A DNA stretch of 64,000 nucleotides from Gracilibacillus suaedae (lineage in GTDB: Bacteria; Bacillota; Bacilli; Bacillales; Amphibacillaceae): NCBI RefSeq assembly GCF_017599345.1, contig NZ_JAGFVL010000020.1, forward strand, positions 186,001-250,000, in the 5' to 3' direction. The notes beneath the pieces were generated by a model. The model worked only from the letters and a program-made list of their open reading frames with translations. It had not been told where the DNA came from and did no database searches. Numbering within the stretch: position 1 is the first letter of the stretch; each line of letters starts with the position of its first letter. The translations under genes were made by a program, and so were the position numbers. Shown here in pieces: positions 16,506 to 25,376 of this stretch.

Positions 16506-17546
16506 CTATAAATATACAGCCTTACCGGTTTCAGCTGATTGGTAAAGTCCGTCGATAATTTTTTGAATATTGGTACCTTGCTTCGCATAACGATCTGTGA
16601 TATTACCTTCGATGCAGTCTGCAACAAAAGCATGAATTTCTGTTTGATGAGCATTTATTTCTGGTAAATAAGCAGGTGTAATATCAATTAAAGTATCATG
16701 CTTTTCCTGATACATTTTTAACGGAAAAATATCGGCTCCACCTTGATTACCCATTAGTGAAACTTGCATGGTATCACGTTTTTCCACATTAGCAGCAAAT
16801 GCTGATTCTAAAACTAGTGATGCACCATTTTTAAAAGTTATCATTCCTACCGCCATATCTTCGACAGTATAGTTTTGATAATCCCATTCCCCTAATAAGC
16901 CTACACCTTTTTTCGTCCCTAGCTGTTGATGTGTCTGACCGAGGACTACGGCAGGCTCTGGGTATCCCATTAAATATAAAGCTGTATCTAGCATATGGAC
17001 CCCAATATCGATTAATGGACCGCCACCTTGCAATTCTTTGTTGGTAAATACTCCCCAGCCAGGAATGCCACGTCGTCTAATTGCCTGCACACGTCCGGAA
17101 TAAATCTCACCGAGCTCGCCTGCATCGATAAAACGTTTGGCTGCCTGTGTCTCTGATTGAAAACGATAATGAAAACCATACATCAACAATTTACCTGATG
17201 TTACCCGCGCCTCTTCCATTTCTTTTGCTTCTTCTTGATTCATTGCTGGTGGTTTTTCGCATAAAACATGACAGCCTGATTCCAATGCGGCAATCGCTGC
17301 CTCTTTATGAAATTTATTTGGTACACAAACGCTGACAGCATCAATCTCTGTTTCTCTTAACATGGTGTGATAATTGTCAAATGCTGCTTGAATACCATGT
17401 TCACTTGCCACTGCTTTTGCTTTGTCATAAGCGACATCTGCGACCGCTACAATTTCCACTTGTTCTGGCACTTTTCGATAAGCAGGAATATGGACATCGG
17501 TCGCAATACCTCCTGCACCAATCAGTGCAACTTTTAACTTTGTCAT
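16506..17546 (-). CDS. Gfo/Idh/MocA family oxidoreductase
   Basis: 346 residues. N-terminal Rossmann domain KVALIGAGGIATDVHIPAYRK binds NAD(P); HVLCEKPPAMN holds the catalytic-loop Lys, and GGGPLIDIGVHMLDTALYLMG the Asp/His pair. The C-terminal alpha/beta domain binds the sugar. It would oxidise a hydroxyl of a sugar, glycoside or inositol. The ATG follows GGAAAGGAAG. Second Gfo/Idh/MocA enzyme of the same operon, which suggests an oxidation and a later reduction on one pathway. Confidence 0.9.
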   Translation of the reverse strand: MTKLKVALIGAGGIATDVHIPAYRKVPEQVEIVAVADVAYDKAKAVASEHGIQAAFDNYHTMLRETEIDAVSVCVPNKFHKEAAIAALESGCHVLCEKPPAMNQEEAKEMEEARVTSGKLLMYGFHYRFQSETQAAKRFIDAGELGEIYSGRVQAIRRRGIPGWGVFTNKELQGGGPLIDIGVHMLDTALYLMGYPEPAVVLGQTHQQLGTKKGVGLLGEWDYQNYTVEDMAVGMITFKNGASLVLESAFAANVEKRDTMQVSLMGNQGGADIFPLKMYQEKHDTLIDITPAYLPEINAHQTEIHAFVADCIEGNITDRYAKQGTNIQKIIDGLYQSAETGKAVYL

Positions 17547-17562
17547 CAGTGACTTCCTTTCC

Positions 17563-18531
17563 TTACGCCCACCACATCTCTGCCGGGCTTTCTTTAATAT
17601 TTACTGCTTTTAAATTATCTACAGCACGAGCAAATCCCTCATCAATGGACATGATAGGATCTTCATGCTCAATACTTACAACATAATCATAGCCAAACGT
17701 TCGAAGAGCACTAATCATGTTAGACCATTCTTCTAAACCATGACCACATCCGACAGAGCGGAAATTCCATGCTCTTGTTTGAATGTTGCCATATGGCTGC
17801 ATATCTGCTAGACCATACATATTGACATTATCCTGATCAATGTAAGTATCTTTTGCATGGAAATGGTGGATCGCATTTTCTTTTCCTAAAATTTTAATCG
17901 CTGCAACTGGATCGATCCCTTGCCACCATAAATGACTTGGATCCAAGTTAGCTCCAATCGCTGGACTTGTTTTGTCACGAAGCTTCAGCATCGTGTATGG
18001 TGTGTGTACTAAAAATCCAGCATGTAGTTCAATCCCAATTTTAACGTTATGTTGTTCAGCTAGTTCACCAATTTCTTTCCAGTATGGTACCAACTTTTGT
18101 TCCCATTGCCATTCTAGAACATCTGCATATTCTGTTGGCCATGGTGCGACAGGCCAGTTTGGTGCTTTAGCGTTTTCTTGGTCACCTGGAGTTCCCGAAA
18201 AACAGTTGACAACAGGTACACCAGTAAGACCAGCAAGTTCAATTGTTTTACGAAGAATCTGATCACTTTCTTTCGCAAATTGCTTATCCGGTGTTAGTGG
18301 ATTTCCATGACAGCTAAAAGCACTAATCGTTAACCCTCTATCTTTAACTTCTTGCAAATAATGCTCGCGTTTTACCTCATCTTCCAAAAGTTCATCAATT
18401 TTGCAGTGTGCATCTCCCGGGTAGCCACCAGTTCCAATTTCCACGGCATCTAACCCGCTTGCTTTCACATGGTCCAACATCTCTTCGAAGTTTTTTTCTG
18501 CAAAAAGCACCGTAAATACTCCAAGTTTCAT
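17563..18531 (-). CDS. Sugar phosphate isomerase/epimerase (TIM barrel)
   Basis: 322 residues, a longer member of the xylose-isomerase-like barrel family than its operon partner. KLGVFTVLFAEKNFEEML starts the barrel, and GIELHAGFLVHT, IGANLDPSHLWWQGIDP, HFHAKDTYID and VSIEHEDPIMS carry the metal ligands Glu, Asp, His and Glu. ATG 18531 is chosen because GGAGGA lies seven bases upstream; a GTG one codon earlier is the alternative. Likely acts on a keto-sugar made by the neighbouring dehydrogenases. Confidence 0.88.
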   Translation of the reverse strand: MKLGVFTVLFAEKNFEEMLDHVKASGLDAVEIGTGGYPGDAHCKIDELLEDEVKREHYLQEVKDRGLTISAFSCHGNPLTPDKQFAKESDQILRKTIELAGLTGVPVVNCFSGTPGDQENAKAPNWPVAPWPTEYADVLEWQWEQKLVPYWKEIGELAEQHNVKIGIELHAGFLVHTPYTMLKLRDKTSPAIGANLDPSHLWWQGIDPVAAIKILGKENAIHHFHAKDTYIDQDNVNMYGLADMQPYGNIQTRAWNFRSVGCGHGLEEWSNMISALRTFGYDYVVSIEHEDPIMSIDEGFARAVDNLKAVNIKESPAEMWWA

Positions 18532-18546
18532 CACTGTCTCCTCCTT

Positions 18547-19572
18547 CTATAAAGTTATATTTTTCTTCGTTTCATTCGCTTCTAATGCGGCCAAAATAAT
18601 CTGCAATGATTTATAGCCTTCTTCCCCATCTATTAATGGTTTGGAATCATTTCGTACACTATCAACAAAATGATCAACAACACCTGAAGACGTTTGGCCA
18701 CCGCTGTCATTTGTTTGGATTTGGCCAAGCTCATAATTGACTTTTGACCCATCTGTATAGGTTGCTATTAAGCTATAAGCAGGATCATCTTCAAGGCGAA
18801 GCATTCCTTTCTCTCCATAAATGACAGTTGAATTGTCTTCCCCTGCTCCATAAGCCCAGCTTGCTGTTAAAGTACCAATAATGCCCTTCTCACTGCGCAA
18901 AATGGTGACCGCTTGATCATCAACATCACTGTTCTCTTTAGCAGATGATTCGACCATAGCTGCTACTTCAGTAAATTCTGTTCCTAAAATATAACGAATG
19001 ACATCTGCTTTATGTACGCCAAGGTCACCTAACGCACCAATAAATGCCTCTTCTTTACGGAAAAACCAGCTCTCCTTTCCATCGATACTCCAACCCTCTG
19101 GTCCACCATGACCAAATGTAGTACGGAAGCTGTACACTTTCCCAATCTCACCATTTGCAATTAATTGTTTCGCTTTTTCATGGCTAGGCACGAAGCGTTG
19201 ATTATGTGCGATCATTAATTTTTTCCCTGCTTTATTGCTGGCATCAATCATTTGCTTTGCCTCTTCTTCGGAAGTTGCCATCGGTTTTTCACATAAAACA
19301 TGTTTTCCTTGTTCAGCAGCAAATACAGAGACAGGTGCATGCAAATAGTTCGGTAAACAAACACTCACAAGATCTGCGTCGGAGTCTGTTATCGCTTGTT
19401 TATAATCCGTATACGCTTGTGCGTTATATTCAGATGCTGTTGACTGAGCACGCTCCTCCTTAACATCACAGACAGCAACAATTTCTACAAAAGGATTTGC
19501 CTGGTATTCTGGTAAATGACGATGAATTGCAATACTTCCACAGCCAATTACGGCAACTTTTAATTTATCCAT
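18547..19572 (-). CDS. Gfo/Idh/MocA family oxidoreductase
   Basis: 341 residues. LKVAVIGCGSIAIHRHLPEY is the dinucleotide-binding loop, KHVLCEKPMATSEEEAK the catalytic-Lys motif and GALGDLGVHKADVIRYILG the Asp/His substrate motif. The start is ATG 19572, nine bases after GGGAG; an upstream ATG overlaps the ribosome site. It lies 81 bases after the ThuA-like gene, and a short stop-edge repeat fills that gap, so part of the operon's transcript may be processed or attenuated there. Confidence 0.9.
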   Translation of the reverse strand: MDKLKVAVIGCGSIAIHRHLPEYQANPFVEIVAVCDVKEERAQSTASEYNAQAYTDYKQAITDSDADLVSVCLPNYLHAPVSVFAAEQGKHVLCEKPMATSEEEAKQMIDASNKAGKKLMIAHNQRFVPSHEKAKQLIANGEIGKVYSFRTTFGHGGPEGWSIDGKESWFFRKEEAFIGALGDLGVHKADVIRYILGTEFTEVAAMVESSAKENSDVDDQAVTILRSEKGIIGTLTASWAYGAGEDNSTVIYGEKGMLRLEDDPAYSLIATYTDGSKVNYELGQIQTNDSGGQTSSGVVDHFVDSVRNDSKPLIDGEEGYKSLQIILAALEANETKKNITL

Positions 19573-19603
19573 AGATTCCATCTCCCTTTATGATTTTTGT
19601 TTG

Positions 19604-19661
19604 ATTACGGTGCTAATGATCAGTAGTGATAAAAAACCCACTGATCATAGTCTCACTTTAT
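19604..19661 (-). repeat. Stop-edge repeat, short copy at the ThuA stop codon
   Basis: On the minus strand it reads ATAAAGTGAGACTATGATCA, then GTGGGTTTTTTATCACTACTGATCATTAGCACCGTAAT (described by position, 19604-19642). The TGA of ATAAAGTGA is the stop codon of the ThuA-like gene. The middle of the long form is missing. Confidence 0.8.
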
Positions 19662-20366
19662 TTTTTCTAGTGGTTGTGCATTTCCATAGCTGGAAAATTT
19701 CCTTGTTGTTGGCTTAGCCCACCTTACGGCATTTTGAATTACTTTTTGAACATCTTGATGGTAATATGTCGGATATGCCTCATGACCTGGTCGGAAATAA
19801 AAGACTTTGCCATGTCCTCTTCGATAAGTACAACCGGAGCGGAACACTTCCCCACCTTCAAACCAGCTGACAAGCACTAATTCATCTGGTGCAGGGATAT
19901 CAAAATGTTCTCCATACATTTCTTCTTTTACTATTTCAATATATTCACCAATCCCTTCGACAATCGGATGAGATGGATTGACCACCCACATTCTTTCCTT
20001 CTCATCTGCTTCACGCCATTTTAAGTCACAGCCAGTCCCCATTAATTTCTGAAAGATTTTCGAGAAATGACCAGAATGAAGGACAATTAATCCCATTCCT
20101 TCAAGTACACGCTTATGAACTTTATCCACTATTTCATCTGCTACCTCATGATGAGCTAAATGTCCCCACCATAGCATGACATCTGTTTTGGCTAACTTCT
20201 CATCGGTAATTCCATGATTCGGCTCATCTAATGTAGCGGTTTCAACATGAATATCATCTGTTTCCAAAAACGCTTTGATTACTTCATGAATCCCGTTTGG
20301 ATAAATTTTTGCTACTTCTTCGTCTTGCTGTTCATGTCTGTATTCATTCCATATTAAAACATTCAT
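19653..20366 (-). CDS. ThuA domain protein (trehalose-utilisation type)
   Basis: 237 residues of the glutamine-amidotransferase-like ThuA fold: [53 protein letters not shown] and [15 protein letters not shown]. ThuA and ThuB (a Gfo/Idh/MocA enzyme) of rhizobia act in trehalose and disaccharide use through 3-keto intermediates, and this protein heads an operon with two such dehydrogenases. The last codons KIK-stop are supplied by, or coincide with, the edge of a repeat. ATG follows GGTGGAG. Confidence 0.88.
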   Translation of the reverse strand: MNVLIWNEYRHEQQDEEVAKIYPNGIHEVIKAFLETDDIHVETATLDEPNHGITDEKLAKTDVMLWWGHLAHHEVADEIVDKVHKRVLEGMGLIVLHSGHFSKIFQKLMGTGCDLKWREADEKERMWVVNPSHPIVEGIGEYIEIVKEEMYGEHFDIPAPDELVLVSWFEGGEVFRSGCTYRRGHGKVFYFRPGHEAYPTYYHQDVQKVIQNAVRWAKPTTRKFSSYGNAQPLEKIK

Positions 20367-20553
20367 AAATTTCTACTCCACCTTTCGTATTTGCGTAAAG
20401 AATAAGAGTTAACAATCAAAATCATGATGGGCTAAAATAGATTACTCTGACATTGTTACCCTTTTCATTTTGCAATACTAGTTATTTATTATCATAAATG
20501 ATGAGCATTCATTTGAACATAAATGATATAATCAAAACATGAACTATTTTGCT

Positions 20554-20608
20554 ATAAAGTGAGACTTCCTGCAGTGGGGTTTTCACTGCTGGTTAGCGAA
20601 ACTTATTT
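20554..20608 (+). repeat. Stop-edge repeat, 5' half
   Basis: ATAAAGTGAGACTTCCTGCA, a CAGTGGGG/CCCACTG-like hairpin region and TTAGCGAAACTTATT, then it breaks off. It lies in the 259-bp gap between the ThuA operon and the divergent AraC gene, directly before the AraC ribosome site, so it would form the 5' leader of that mRNA. Confidence 0.7.
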
Positions 20609-20625
20609 GAAAGGAAGATTTTCTG

Positions 20626-21390
20626 ATGAAAATTAATTTTTGCGGTTACTCTTATCATAATTATCGTTATCATACGTCCCATCAATCACGATATGCGTCA
20701 TACTTATTTCGGCTTCAAACAGAGGGACGGTCACAAGTGAAGGTAAATGCTGATACACGTATTGTGGAAAAAGGTGACTTACTTATTATTAAACCAAGCG
20801 AGAATTATGAGTTATATGTGGAGGAAGGACAACAAAGTGGCGATTTTCATTTATATTGTGAGGGGGAATGGATAGACGAACGCTTCAAGGACGCTCCAAC
20901 CTTTGCAAAAATTACATTAGATGAAGCTGTATTAGATTTCTGGCATCATTTAATCATTGAGGAAAGACGTCCAAAAAAAGAAAGAAACAGCGAACTTACC
21001 TACTATTTAGTCAGTGCATTGTGTGTTTCTTTACAAAGAGCTATGGATAAAAGATCGGATGACATATACCGTCCGTATGTGGTAACGAAAATGATGCGCT
21101 TTATTGAAGAAAACGCGACAAAACAAGGCTTTAAAGTAGAGGACATTGCCAATCATTGCAATCTGAGCGTTTCAAGGTGTGTGCACCTGTTCAAAGAACA
21201 TGTCAACCAAACGTTAATTGAGTATGCACAATCTATTCGCATATCTGCAGCGATTAACCAAATGAAATATACCACGATGACACTTGAAAATATTGCTCAA
21301 AATTGTGGATTTGGCTCTTACTCTTATTTCCATCGCGTTTTCAAAAAATATTATGATATTTCTCCTAGAGCATACCGTGAAAAAGTGTAG
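20626..21390 (+). CDS. AraC family transcriptional regulator
   Basis: 254 residues. The N-terminal half (to about residue 140) is a cupin-like sensor domain; the C-terminal half holds two helix-turn-helix units: FKVEDIANHCNLSVSRCVHLFKEH and MTLENIAQNCGFGSYSYFHRVFKKYYDISPRAYR, the latter the AraC signature. It is divergent from the five-gene sugar operon and is probably its activator. ATG follows GAAAGGAAG. Confidence 0.92.
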   Translation: MKINFCGYSYHNYRYHTSHQSRYASYLFRLQTEGRSQVKVNADTRIVEKGDLLIIKPSENYELYVEEGQQSGDFHLYCEGEWIDERFKDAPTFAKITLDEAVLDFWHHLIIEERRPKKERNSELTYYLVSALCVSLQRAMDKRSDDIYRPYVVTKMMRFIEENATKQGFKVEDIANHCNLSVSRCVHLFKEHVNQTLIEYAQSIRISAAINQMKYTTMTLENIAQNCGFGSYSYFHRVFKKYYDISPRAYREKV

Positions 21391-21395
21391 AATGA

Positions 21396-22073
21396 TTAGC
21401 CGGTCATATCAGACAATATTTGCAGAAGTTCGACTCGACTTTTGATCTTAAGCTTCTTGTAAATCAACGACAAATAATTCTTGACTGTCCCCTCACTGAT
21501 CCCTAATTGATCGGCAATCATTCGGTTTGTCCAACCTTTTTTTATCAACTGAATAATTTGCAACTCACGGTTGTTCAAATCTTTGTGTTTATTAAACTGT
21601 TCTTTAATAAACTGCAATGAACTTTCCCTTTCCAGCTTAAGTAAAGAATCTAAGCGCTGTGAAAAATGCTGAACTAATGTCTGAGGAGCAACAAATTTAC
21701 CATCAATAATAAAACGAAGCGTATCTTTGAATTCATCTAACCCCGAACTTTTTAATATGTATCCATCAGCTGAAACAGATAACACTGTTTCGATTGACTC
21801 TTCGTCATCAAAGGCAGATAATAAAACGACTTTAATATTTGGGTGCATTTCCTTTAACTTTTTTGCACATTCTAATCCGTTCATAACCGGCATATGAATA
21901 TCCAACAAAATTAAAAAGGGACGAACTTCCTTCTCTTTTATAAAATTGATGACTTCTTGTCCATTTGTTAGTGTACCAATCACCTGGAACTCTTCCATAT
22001 CTTCCACGAAATTCGTAATCATATCACGAAAAAGCGTTTGTGACTCTGCCACAACTACCGTGTGCTTTGTCAT
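21396..22073 (-). CDS. Response regulator, NarL/LuxR type, orphan
   Basis: 225 residues: receiver domain (1-120) with phosphoacceptor Asp in LILLDIHMPVMNG, Ser/Thr switch VVLLSAFDDEE and Lys in GYILKSSG; then a LuxR helix-turn-helix (LNNRELQIIQLIKKGWTNRMIADQLGISEGTVKNYLSLIYKKL). The usual acidic pair near the N-terminus is Glu-Ser (VVVAESQTLF) in place of Asp-Asp, which could weaken magnesium binding. No histidine kinase gene is adjacent. It faces the AraC gene tail to tail (five bases apart). Confidence 0.9.
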   Translation of the reverse strand: MTKHTVVVAESQTLFRDMITNFVEDMEEFQVIGTLTNGQEVINFIKEKEVRPFLILLDIHMPVMNGLECAKKLKEMHPNIKVVLLSAFDDEESIETVLSVSADGYILKSSGLDEFKDTLRFIIDGKFVAPQTLVQHFSQRLDSLLKLERESSLQFIKEQFNKHKDLNNRELQIIQLIKKGWTNRMIADQLGISEGTVKNYLSLIYKKLKIKSRVELLQILSDMTG

Positions 22074-22277
22074 ACTATTTTCCTCCTCTTATTTACTAAA
22101 TTATGGATAACATTAAACTTAGATATTACTTTTACTCCTAACACATTTTTATTATAACGCATTTTTTATTCGTTTTAAAGAACATTTTGGTTTAAATTTA
22201 CTATTTTTTAATTTATCATTGTCCATTGCTTGTTGAACTTTTGACTTTTACGCGAAAACTAGTCGAATCGAAGCCTT

Positions 22278-23282
22278 TTATTTATATTTTTTCATTAACT
22301 TTAAGATCTGTTGAAAATGATAAGTTGGTTCATATTTCATATAGATGATAGGTTTCTCCATAGTTTCTGCTTCAAAATTCAATGCAGATTGTGGCTCCCA
22401 TTCCACATAGACATCCGCTTGTTCTAAATATCGAAAGACATTGGCTATATCACCAACAAACACCACATGATCCTCTAATTGATGAGTTTTAAGCTCGTTA
22501 CGGATCAGTGTCTCATTGTGATGATCACCATAGAAATACCACTTAAAAGCAATACACTGTTTTACCAAGTACTTGACCATTTGAATAAAACCTTCGATAT
22601 GCCTCCTGTGCTGAAGATTATTGGCTGATAGAATAGATAAATATTGCGAATGACACCTTATCGCTTCATCTAATTTCAAAACACGGCAGAGTGATTCTTT
22701 ATAATAAGGGTCTGCATAGTACTTTATTTGATCATTATTTATCGCTAACTCACAATACATCGATTGTGAGGCTGTGTATATCAAATCCTGTTGACGTAAT
22801 CGACCCATCACAGGTGCTAGGCTCTTTTTGAACTGTCTGATAGGAAAATAATAGATCTTCTTATCAGCTTGTATTTTATCTCTTAAGTATAAGGATGGGA
22901 TACCAGAGGATAAACTAACAGCCTCATCAAAATGGGTATGACTTTCCGCTATACCCTCACAGATAGAGTTCCAATACAACCGGACTAATGATGGAAAATT
23001 ATAATACGCTTTTCTAATATGCAATGGGATTGATTGAGGCTGCAACGTAAAACACCAATTCCGCTGATCGTGGAAATCCTTTCTAGCAGAAGAGAGGACA
23101 TGACTAATTGGTACCATTACCGTTATCTGTTTATTTAGATGTTGCAAAAACAAGGAATCGTTCTCGAGTAATTTTACATATGGCTCAGAATCAGGCTCAA
23201 GATGACGGTGGATAAGATATAGTTGATGTTCAATGGATAACCCGAGATCTAACGGGTCACTAATAAATAACACTTTTTTCAT
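22278..23282 (-). CDS. Glycosyltransferase-like protein
   Basis: 334 residues. The start is MKKVLFISDPLDLGLS, seven bases after AAGGA; the longer frame begins inside the ribosome site. The C-terminal third looks like a GT-B fold (HVVFVGDIANVFRYLEQADVYVEWEPQSALNFEAETMEKPIIYM), equivalent to the sugar-nucleotide side of family 4 transferases, but the classical EX7E glutamates are not obvious. The N-terminal half is unlike families I know. It may be a divergent glycosyltransferase for exopolysaccharide or surface glycans. Confidence 0.6.
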   Translation of the reverse strand: MKKVLFISDPLDLGLSIEHQLYLIHRHLEPDSEPYVKLLENDSLFLQHLNKQITVMVPISHVLSSARKDFHDQRNWCFTLQPQSIPLHIRKAYYNFPSLVRLYWNSICEGIAESHTHFDEAVSLSSGIPSLYLRDKIQADKKIYYFPIRQFKKSLAPVMGRLRQQDLIYTASQSMYCELAINNDQIKYYADPYYKESLCRVLKLDEAIRCHSQYLSILSANNLQHRRHIEGFIQMVKYLVKQCIAFKWYFYGDHHNETLIRNELKTHQLEDHVVFVGDIANVFRYLEQADVYVEWEPQSALNFEAETMEKPIIYMKYEPTYHFQQILKLMKKYK

Positions 23283-23417
23283 GAACATTCCTTCTTTCCA
23301 TCTATTTTTCACCTTGAGTGATTGCTCTTCATACAGGTTTATGTAATGATTCTTTTAATATTACTATTTCTAGGCAATTAGTGGCTTATTAAACTAACAA
23401 GAATTTATTTACTTACT

Positions 23418-23753
23418 TCACTTCTTTGCATCCTTTTGGTTCTTCCATTTAATGAATTCAAAAACGATTCGATATTCATCAAAGTCTGGTTTCGTTATCC
23501 CTAAAGATTTTAAATTATCGACAAACTCGATCCATTCATCATCTTTTGTAAACGGCTTTTCTTCTCCTAACAACGCTACCACTTCAACTCCTAATACTTC
23601 TGCTAGTTTTTCAACAATTTGAATGGATGGGTTATCATTTAAGTTCCGTTCGATATTACTTAAATAAGATTTTGAAACATCGGCTCTTTCCGCTAACTCA
23701 GATAAAGTTAAATTCTTCTTCCTTCTGATTCGGTTTATATTAGTCCCTATCAT
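23418..23753 (-). CDS. SinR-like XRE family transcriptional regulator
   Basis: 111 residues. The N-terminal helix-turn-helix IGTNINRIRRKKNLTLSELAERADVSKSYLSNIERN is close to that of SinR, the biofilm repressor of Bacillus subtilis, and the C-terminal DDEWIEFVDNLKSLGITKPDFDEYRIVFEFIKW resembles the SinI/SinR dimerisation hook. No separate SinI gene is adjacent. It lies between two glycosyltransferase genes, which fits a role in repressing extracellular polysaccharide genes. Confidence 0.85.
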   Translation of the reverse strand: MIGTNINRIRRKKNLTLSELAERADVSKSYLSNIERNLNDNPSIQIVEKLAEVLGVEVVALLGEEKPFTKDDEWIEFVDNLKSLGITKPDFDEYRIVFEFIKWKNQKDAKK

Positions 23754-23787
23754 TTGTACTATACCTCAAATCCTATCGATATTCTTC

Positions 23788-23910
23788 TTTATCACGGTTG
23801 TTAACGTCTGTAAGCCTCCTACTTCTAGCTTCAAGTAATACAAGGGATAACAGACGCTAACACCCTAATAAGTTTCGCTAAATCCCCACTGACCAAAGTC
23901 ACACTTTATT
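23788..23910 (-). repeat. Stop-edge repeat, nearly full-length copy
   Basis: 123 bp in reverse orientation between the SinR-like gene and the glycosyltransferase at 23926. It carries both complementary cores (GTTAACGTCTGTAAG on one side, AACAGACGCTAACACC on the other) and ends with CACACTTTATT, 15 bases past the glycosyltransferase stop codon. Confidence 0.8.
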
Positions 23911-23925
23911 CGAGAGAGTGTTACA

Positions 23926-25044
23926 TTATATGCCATCATCTCTGAGTTGCAAATACTTTTGCTCTGTTTGTAGAACTACTTGCTCTACATCATATCCATT
24001 TTTTATTAATATTTCGGGTTCAATAGGATTTCTGGATTTGTGTTCATAAGCATCATACATCGCTTCTAACCACTTTCTTTTATTATCTATAGGAAAGAAT
24101 TGAACTAGTCCCACTCCCAAATCAACTTCCTTCGATATACTGTCTGAAGCAAGAATCGGCAGGCCTGCACCTTGTGCTTCTACCAGAGTTAGTGGTAACC
24201 CTTCGTGCAAAGAAGGAGAAATAAACAAATCAAAGACTTGTAACCATTTTCCTAAATCTTGTTTTGCTCCTAAGAAAATCACATGATCTTGAATACGATA
24301 CTGCTTGACTTTTGCTTCGATTTCTGCTCTTAAAGGTCCGTCTCCTACTAATATCAATTTTGATTGTGGAATCCTTCTGCGAAATCCAACAAATAATTCT
24401 ATTAAATAATGATAATTTTTTTGGGGCGTAAACCGACCAATATGACCAATAATAAACTCTTTATCGATAATGCCGAGTTCCTGTCTTCCCTGCTCTCTCA
24501 ATGAATGCGAATAGCAGAAACGCTCTAAATCGATCGCTTTAAACATGATTTCTGCTTGATTGGCCCTTCTTTTAAACAACCATTCTGCCGCTTCAGGTGA
24601 AGAGGCAAAAAAATGAGTGGCATAAAGTGGAATTAAATAGCTAGCAATCTCTTTTAACATCCTTATGGTTCCTGTTACGTTACTTTTTGTACTATGACTA
24701 TGAGCTACTCTAACAGGTATTCCTGTTCTTTTTGCTGCTTTTAAAGGATAGATACTCATTTGATCTAAATGCGAATGCATAACAATGTAAAAACGATGTC
24801 CTTTAAAAAATTGGCGTAATGATTTGCGATAACCTCTTATTCCTGCTTCCTTTATAGAAGGAATACGGTATATAAGACCACCTAACTGATGGATTTCCTG
24901 ATCATAATCTCCCTCTTCATTTGTTAAAAAATCAAATTGTACTTTGCTTCGATTCAAATTACGGTAGACATTCATCAGCATCGTTCCTACCTCACTTTGA
25001 TTCATACTTTCCACCACATGTAGAATTCGTAATGCACTTTCCAC
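23926..25044 (-). CDS. Glycosyltransferase family 4 (EpsF-like)
   Basis: 372 residues from GTG 25044, which follows GAGGAGG; a TATAAT box lies 24 bases upstream. N-terminal GT-B domain RILHVVESMNQSEVGTMLMNVYR, then HSHLDQMSIYPLKAAKRTGIPVRVAHSHS; C-terminal domain IIGHIGRFTPQKNYHYLIELF, LILVGDGPLR and ISPSLHEGLPLTLVEAQ with the EX7E glutamates. The N-terminal pattern is close to EpsF of the Bacillus exopolysaccharide operon. Probably extends an exopolysaccharide repeat unit on the cytoplasmic face; acceptor unknown. Confidence 0.88.
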   Translation of the reverse strand: MESALRILHVVESMNQSEVGTMLMNVYRNLNRSKVQFDFLTNEEGDYDQEIHQLGGLIYRIPSIKEAGIRGYRKSLRQFFKGHRFYIVMHSHLDQMSIYPLKAAKRTGIPVRVAHSHSTKSNVTGTIRMLKEIASYLIPLYATHFFASSPEAAEWLFKRRANQAEIMFKAIDLERFCYSHSLREQGRQELGIIDKEFIIGHIGRFTPQKNYHYLIELFVGFRRRIPQSKLILVGDGPLRAEIEAKVKQYRIQDHVIFLGAKQDLGKWLQVFDLFISPSLHEGLPLTLVEAQGAGLPILASDSISKEVDLGVGLVQFFPIDNKRKWLEAMYDAYEHKSRNPIEPEILIKNGYDVEQVVLQTEQKYLQLRDDGI

Positions 25045-25066
25045 TTTTGTTCCTCCTCTTTTTTTC

Positions 25067-25098
25067 ATTATAACGAACAGCTATGTATATCGTTCTAT
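25067..25098 (-). promoter_or_regulatory. Possible promoter of the EpsF-like gene
   Basis: TATAAT on the minus strand (25067-25072), with no strong -35. GTTCTAT at 25092-25098 differs by one base from the SinR box GTTCTYT described in Bacillus subtilis. Weak evidence, noted because a SinR-like gene is next door. Confidence 0.35.
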
Positions 25099-25107
25099 TG
25101 CGGAGAT

Positions 25108-25212
25108 TTATCCCTCCCATTGTGGGTTAACAAAACTTATCAGAATGTTAGCTCTCCTAATTCCATACTGAACTTCTTAGATTTGCGGATGATTAGTACC
25201 TTGATAAAGTGG
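25108..25212 (+). repeat. Stop-edge repeat, diverged copy
   Basis: Contains TGTGGGTTAACAAAACTTATC, AGAATGTTAGCTCT and ATTTGCGGATGATTAGTACC, ending TTGATAAAGTGGG, so the tail of one copy runs into a second ATAAAGTG end. It fills much of the gap between the EpsF-like gene promoter and the gene at 25377. Confidence 0.65.
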
Positions 25213-25327
25213 GAAACTATCATTTTTTAAGCAAATCTTTAAAATTACTTCTTTTCTTTATAAAGAACACAGATATATATTCTCATGATTTTAGTAGGAT
25301 GTCAACTAACATTTGGAAGTAAAAAAT

Positions 25328-25360
25328 AGAAGGATGCGCTTGACTCACCCTTCTTTTTTA
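25328..25360. terminator. Bidirectional terminator-like hairpin
   Basis: AGAAGGATG pairs with CACCCTTCT (one bulge), flanked by A6 on the left and T6 on the right. It is downstream of the membrane-protein gene at 25377. Confidence 0.6.
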
Positions 25361-25376
25361 TCTATTTGATTGTTCC

